From NCBI GenBank assembly GCA_021160245.1, contig JAGHCW010000144.1, forward strand, positions 1 through 7,378: a stretch of DNA of 7,378 bases, read 5' to 3'. This document shows positions 6,106 through 7,378 of the stretch, in pieces. A program made the position numbers and the translations under genes. This stretch comes from a bacterium. GTDB lineage: Bacteria; B130-G9. Within the stretch, counting starts at the first letter, position 1; the number at the start of each line of letters is the position of its first letter. The notes beneath the pieces were generated by a model that did no database searches, was not told the origin of the DNA, and saw nothing but the letters and a program-made list of their open reading frames with translations.

Positions 6106-7378
6106 CTACGCCCCTGAATCCACGAGCAGCAGTCTTATATCCATCACGTTTGTGCCCGTCCGACCCGTGACTATCGTGTCGCCAAGCGAATCGAAGAATG
6201 AGAACGAATCGTTGCGTTCAAGATAATCTGCAGCGTCCATACCCTCCATCTGACCCAGCTGAAACGTCCTTCCGTCCGCAATCGCCCCTGCCGCGTCGCT
6301 TGATCCGTCGATCCCGTCCGTGCCGGCGGATAGGACAACAATCCCCTCGGCGCCTCTCAGATGAAGGGCCGCCGAAAGCACGAACTCCTGGTTGCGCCCG
6401 CCTGCGCCATCACCCCGCAACGTAACGGTCAACTCGCCGCCGGCGATGAAGCAGCAGGGCGGGTCAATTGGACGGCCACTCCTCCGGGCAGAGACCGCAA
6501 TCCCCACAAGGACCTTCGCAACCTCCCGCGCCTCGCCAAAGACTCTGGAGCCGAGGTTCAGCGGCGCATAGCCAAGCTTCCTCGCGGCCGCATCGCAGGC
6601 GATAAGCGCAAGGTCGTTGTTGCAGACGACTATGTTATCGCATCTTTTGAAGAGATCGGCCGGGATGTCCTCCGGCCCGGCGAATTTGCCGAGCCCCCCG
6701 TCCCTCAGCCGCTTGAGCACCGATTTGGGCAGCTTGCGGCTCAATTTGAGTCGCCTCACGATCTCGAGGCAGTCGGCGAATGTGGTTGAGTTTGGGATGG
6801 TCGGACCGGACCCAATCGACTCGAGATCATCGCCGATGACGTCGGAGACGATAAGTGATATGACCCGGGCGGGAAAGGCCGCCTTAGCAAGCTGGCCGCC
6901 CTTAATCATTGAAATGTGTTTTCGGATGGCGTTGATCTCATCGATCGTCGCTCCGGATGCCAGAAGCACCTTGGTCGTCTGAACTTTGTCGGTAATCGTA
7001 ACGGGCGCAGCTGGCAGGGGAATCATCGCCGAAGCTCCTCCGGACAGCAGGAAAATAACCAGATCATTCTCTCCGGCCTCCTCCGCGGTGGCGAGCATAG
7101 ATTCTGCGCCGGCAGCGGCCGCGTCGCTCGGGAAAGGATGCGTGGCCTCAATGACCCGAACGCCTGCCGGAAGGTTGGGCAATACGCTGCCCAACGGGAC
7201 AGCAATAGCGCCGCCAGAAATTCGCTCATGGCCTATCGCATCAGTAAGCGACTCTGCCATCTTCGCCCCGGCCTTGCCGCCGCCTATGAGATAGACATTC
7301 TCAAACTCGGCGAGGTCAACGCTGATTTGTGAGTTGAGTGCCTCGATCTGAAGCTTCACGCCGTCTCTTCTGATCGCC
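6106..7378 (-). CDS. Glycerate 2-kinase, MOFRL family (N-terminus outside window)
   Basis: This enzyme family (GckA/TtuD type, with DUF4147 and MOFRL domains) phosphorylates D-glycerate to 2-phosphoglycerate; older annotations call it hydroxypyruvate reductase. The frame stays open to the right edge of the window. Counting from a GTG at 7359, visible motifs are VYLIGGGKAGAKMA (22-35), ATHPFPSD (72-79), LLSGGASAM (104-112), NAIRKHISMIKGGQLA (143-158), VSDVIGDDLESIGSGPT (171-187), then in the C-terminal MOFRL part GGELTVTL (307-314), GAGGRNQEF (318-326), GTDGIDGSSDAAGA (346-359) and TGRTGTNVMD (398-407). That GTG is probably not the start: the six codons before it (AIRRDG) continue the usual family sequence, and relatives have some 25-40 more N-terminal residues. 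aroB follows 53 bases downstream on the same strand, so they are likely one operon. Symbols gckA, garK2 and ttuD are all used for relatives, so I leave the symbol blank. Confidence 0.92.
   Translation of the reverse strand, partial: AIRRDGVKLQIEALNSQISVDLAEFENVYLIGGGKAGAKMAESLTDAIGHERISGGAIAVPLGSVLPNLPAGVRVIEATHPFPSDAAAAGAESMLATAEEAGENDLVIFLLSGGASAMIPLPAAPVTITDKVQTTKVLLASGATIDEINAIRKHISMIKGGQLAKAAFPARVISLIVSDVIGDDLESIGSGPTIPNSTTFADCLEIVRRLKLSRKLPKSVLKRLRDGGLGKFAGPEDIPADLFKRCDNIVVCNNDLALIACDAAARKLGYAPLNLGSRVFGEAREVAKVLVGIAVSARRSGRPIDPPCCFIAGGELTVTLRGDGAGGRNQEFVLSAALHLRGAEGIVVLSAGTDGIDGSSDAAGAIADGRTFQLGQMEGMDAADYLERNDSFSFFDSLGDTIVTGRTGTNVMDIRLLLVDSGA

Noticed and set aside
6198-7332. Several plus-strand frames of 75 to 142 codons opposite the glycerate kinase gene.
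   Set aside because: All lie opposite conserved kinase motifs and arise from the codon pattern of the real gene; their translations are Arg/Pro/Ser-rich without domains.

Overview
This is an ordinary-looking bacterial chromosomal window made of two convergent gene blocks. The plus-strand block (positions 1-2738) is the end of a high-affinity phosphate uptake operon: partial pstC, then pstA, pstB and phoU, packed head to tail with overlapping or nearly overlapping genes. The minus-strand block (2760-7378) holds, in transcription order from the right edge, a 5'-truncated MOFRL-type glycerate 2-kinase, a possible 15-codon reading frame, aroB (3-dehydroquinate synthase), a 283-base non-coding gap, rpsU (ribosomal protein bS21), a long Nif3-like protein, a small exported TPR-like protein and tRNA-Val(UAC). 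The two blocks meet tail to tail between the phoU stop and the 3' end of the tRNA, about 21 bases apart.

The organism is a bacterium: it has Shine-Dalgarno-led genes, a bacterial pst-phoU operon, bS21 and a bacterial-type tRNA gene that does not encode the CCA tail. Base composition looks moderate. Starts other than ATG are common: TTG for pstB and phoU, GTG for the Nif3-like gene, and GTG possible for pstA. I cannot place it in a phylum from this sequence. The gene orders rpsU-nif3-TPR and glycerate kinase-aroB are not ones I recognise from model proteobacteria or Bacillus, so an uncultivated or poorly sampled lineage is plausible, but that is inference.

Functionally, PstC and PstA form the membrane channel and PstB the ATPase of the PstSCAB phosphate importer. 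PhoU is the accessory protein linking Pst to Pho control. The substrate-binding protein PstS and any PhoR/PhoB pair would lie outside the window. On the other strand, glycerate kinase makes 2-phosphoglycerate, one step from phosphoenolpyruvate, a precursor for the shikimate pathway in which AroB acts. The rpsU-nif3-TPR run looks like one transcription unit, possibly reading on into tRNA-Val.

I found no CRISPR array, transposase, phage gene, toxin-antitoxin pair or defence gene, and no clearly new system. The items most worth a second look are the possible small reading frame whose stop overlaps the aroB start, the unexplained hairpin-containing gap upstream of rpsU, the palindrome centred on the rpsU -10 candidate, and the internal ribosome-binding site inside pstA that supports a TTG start for pstB.
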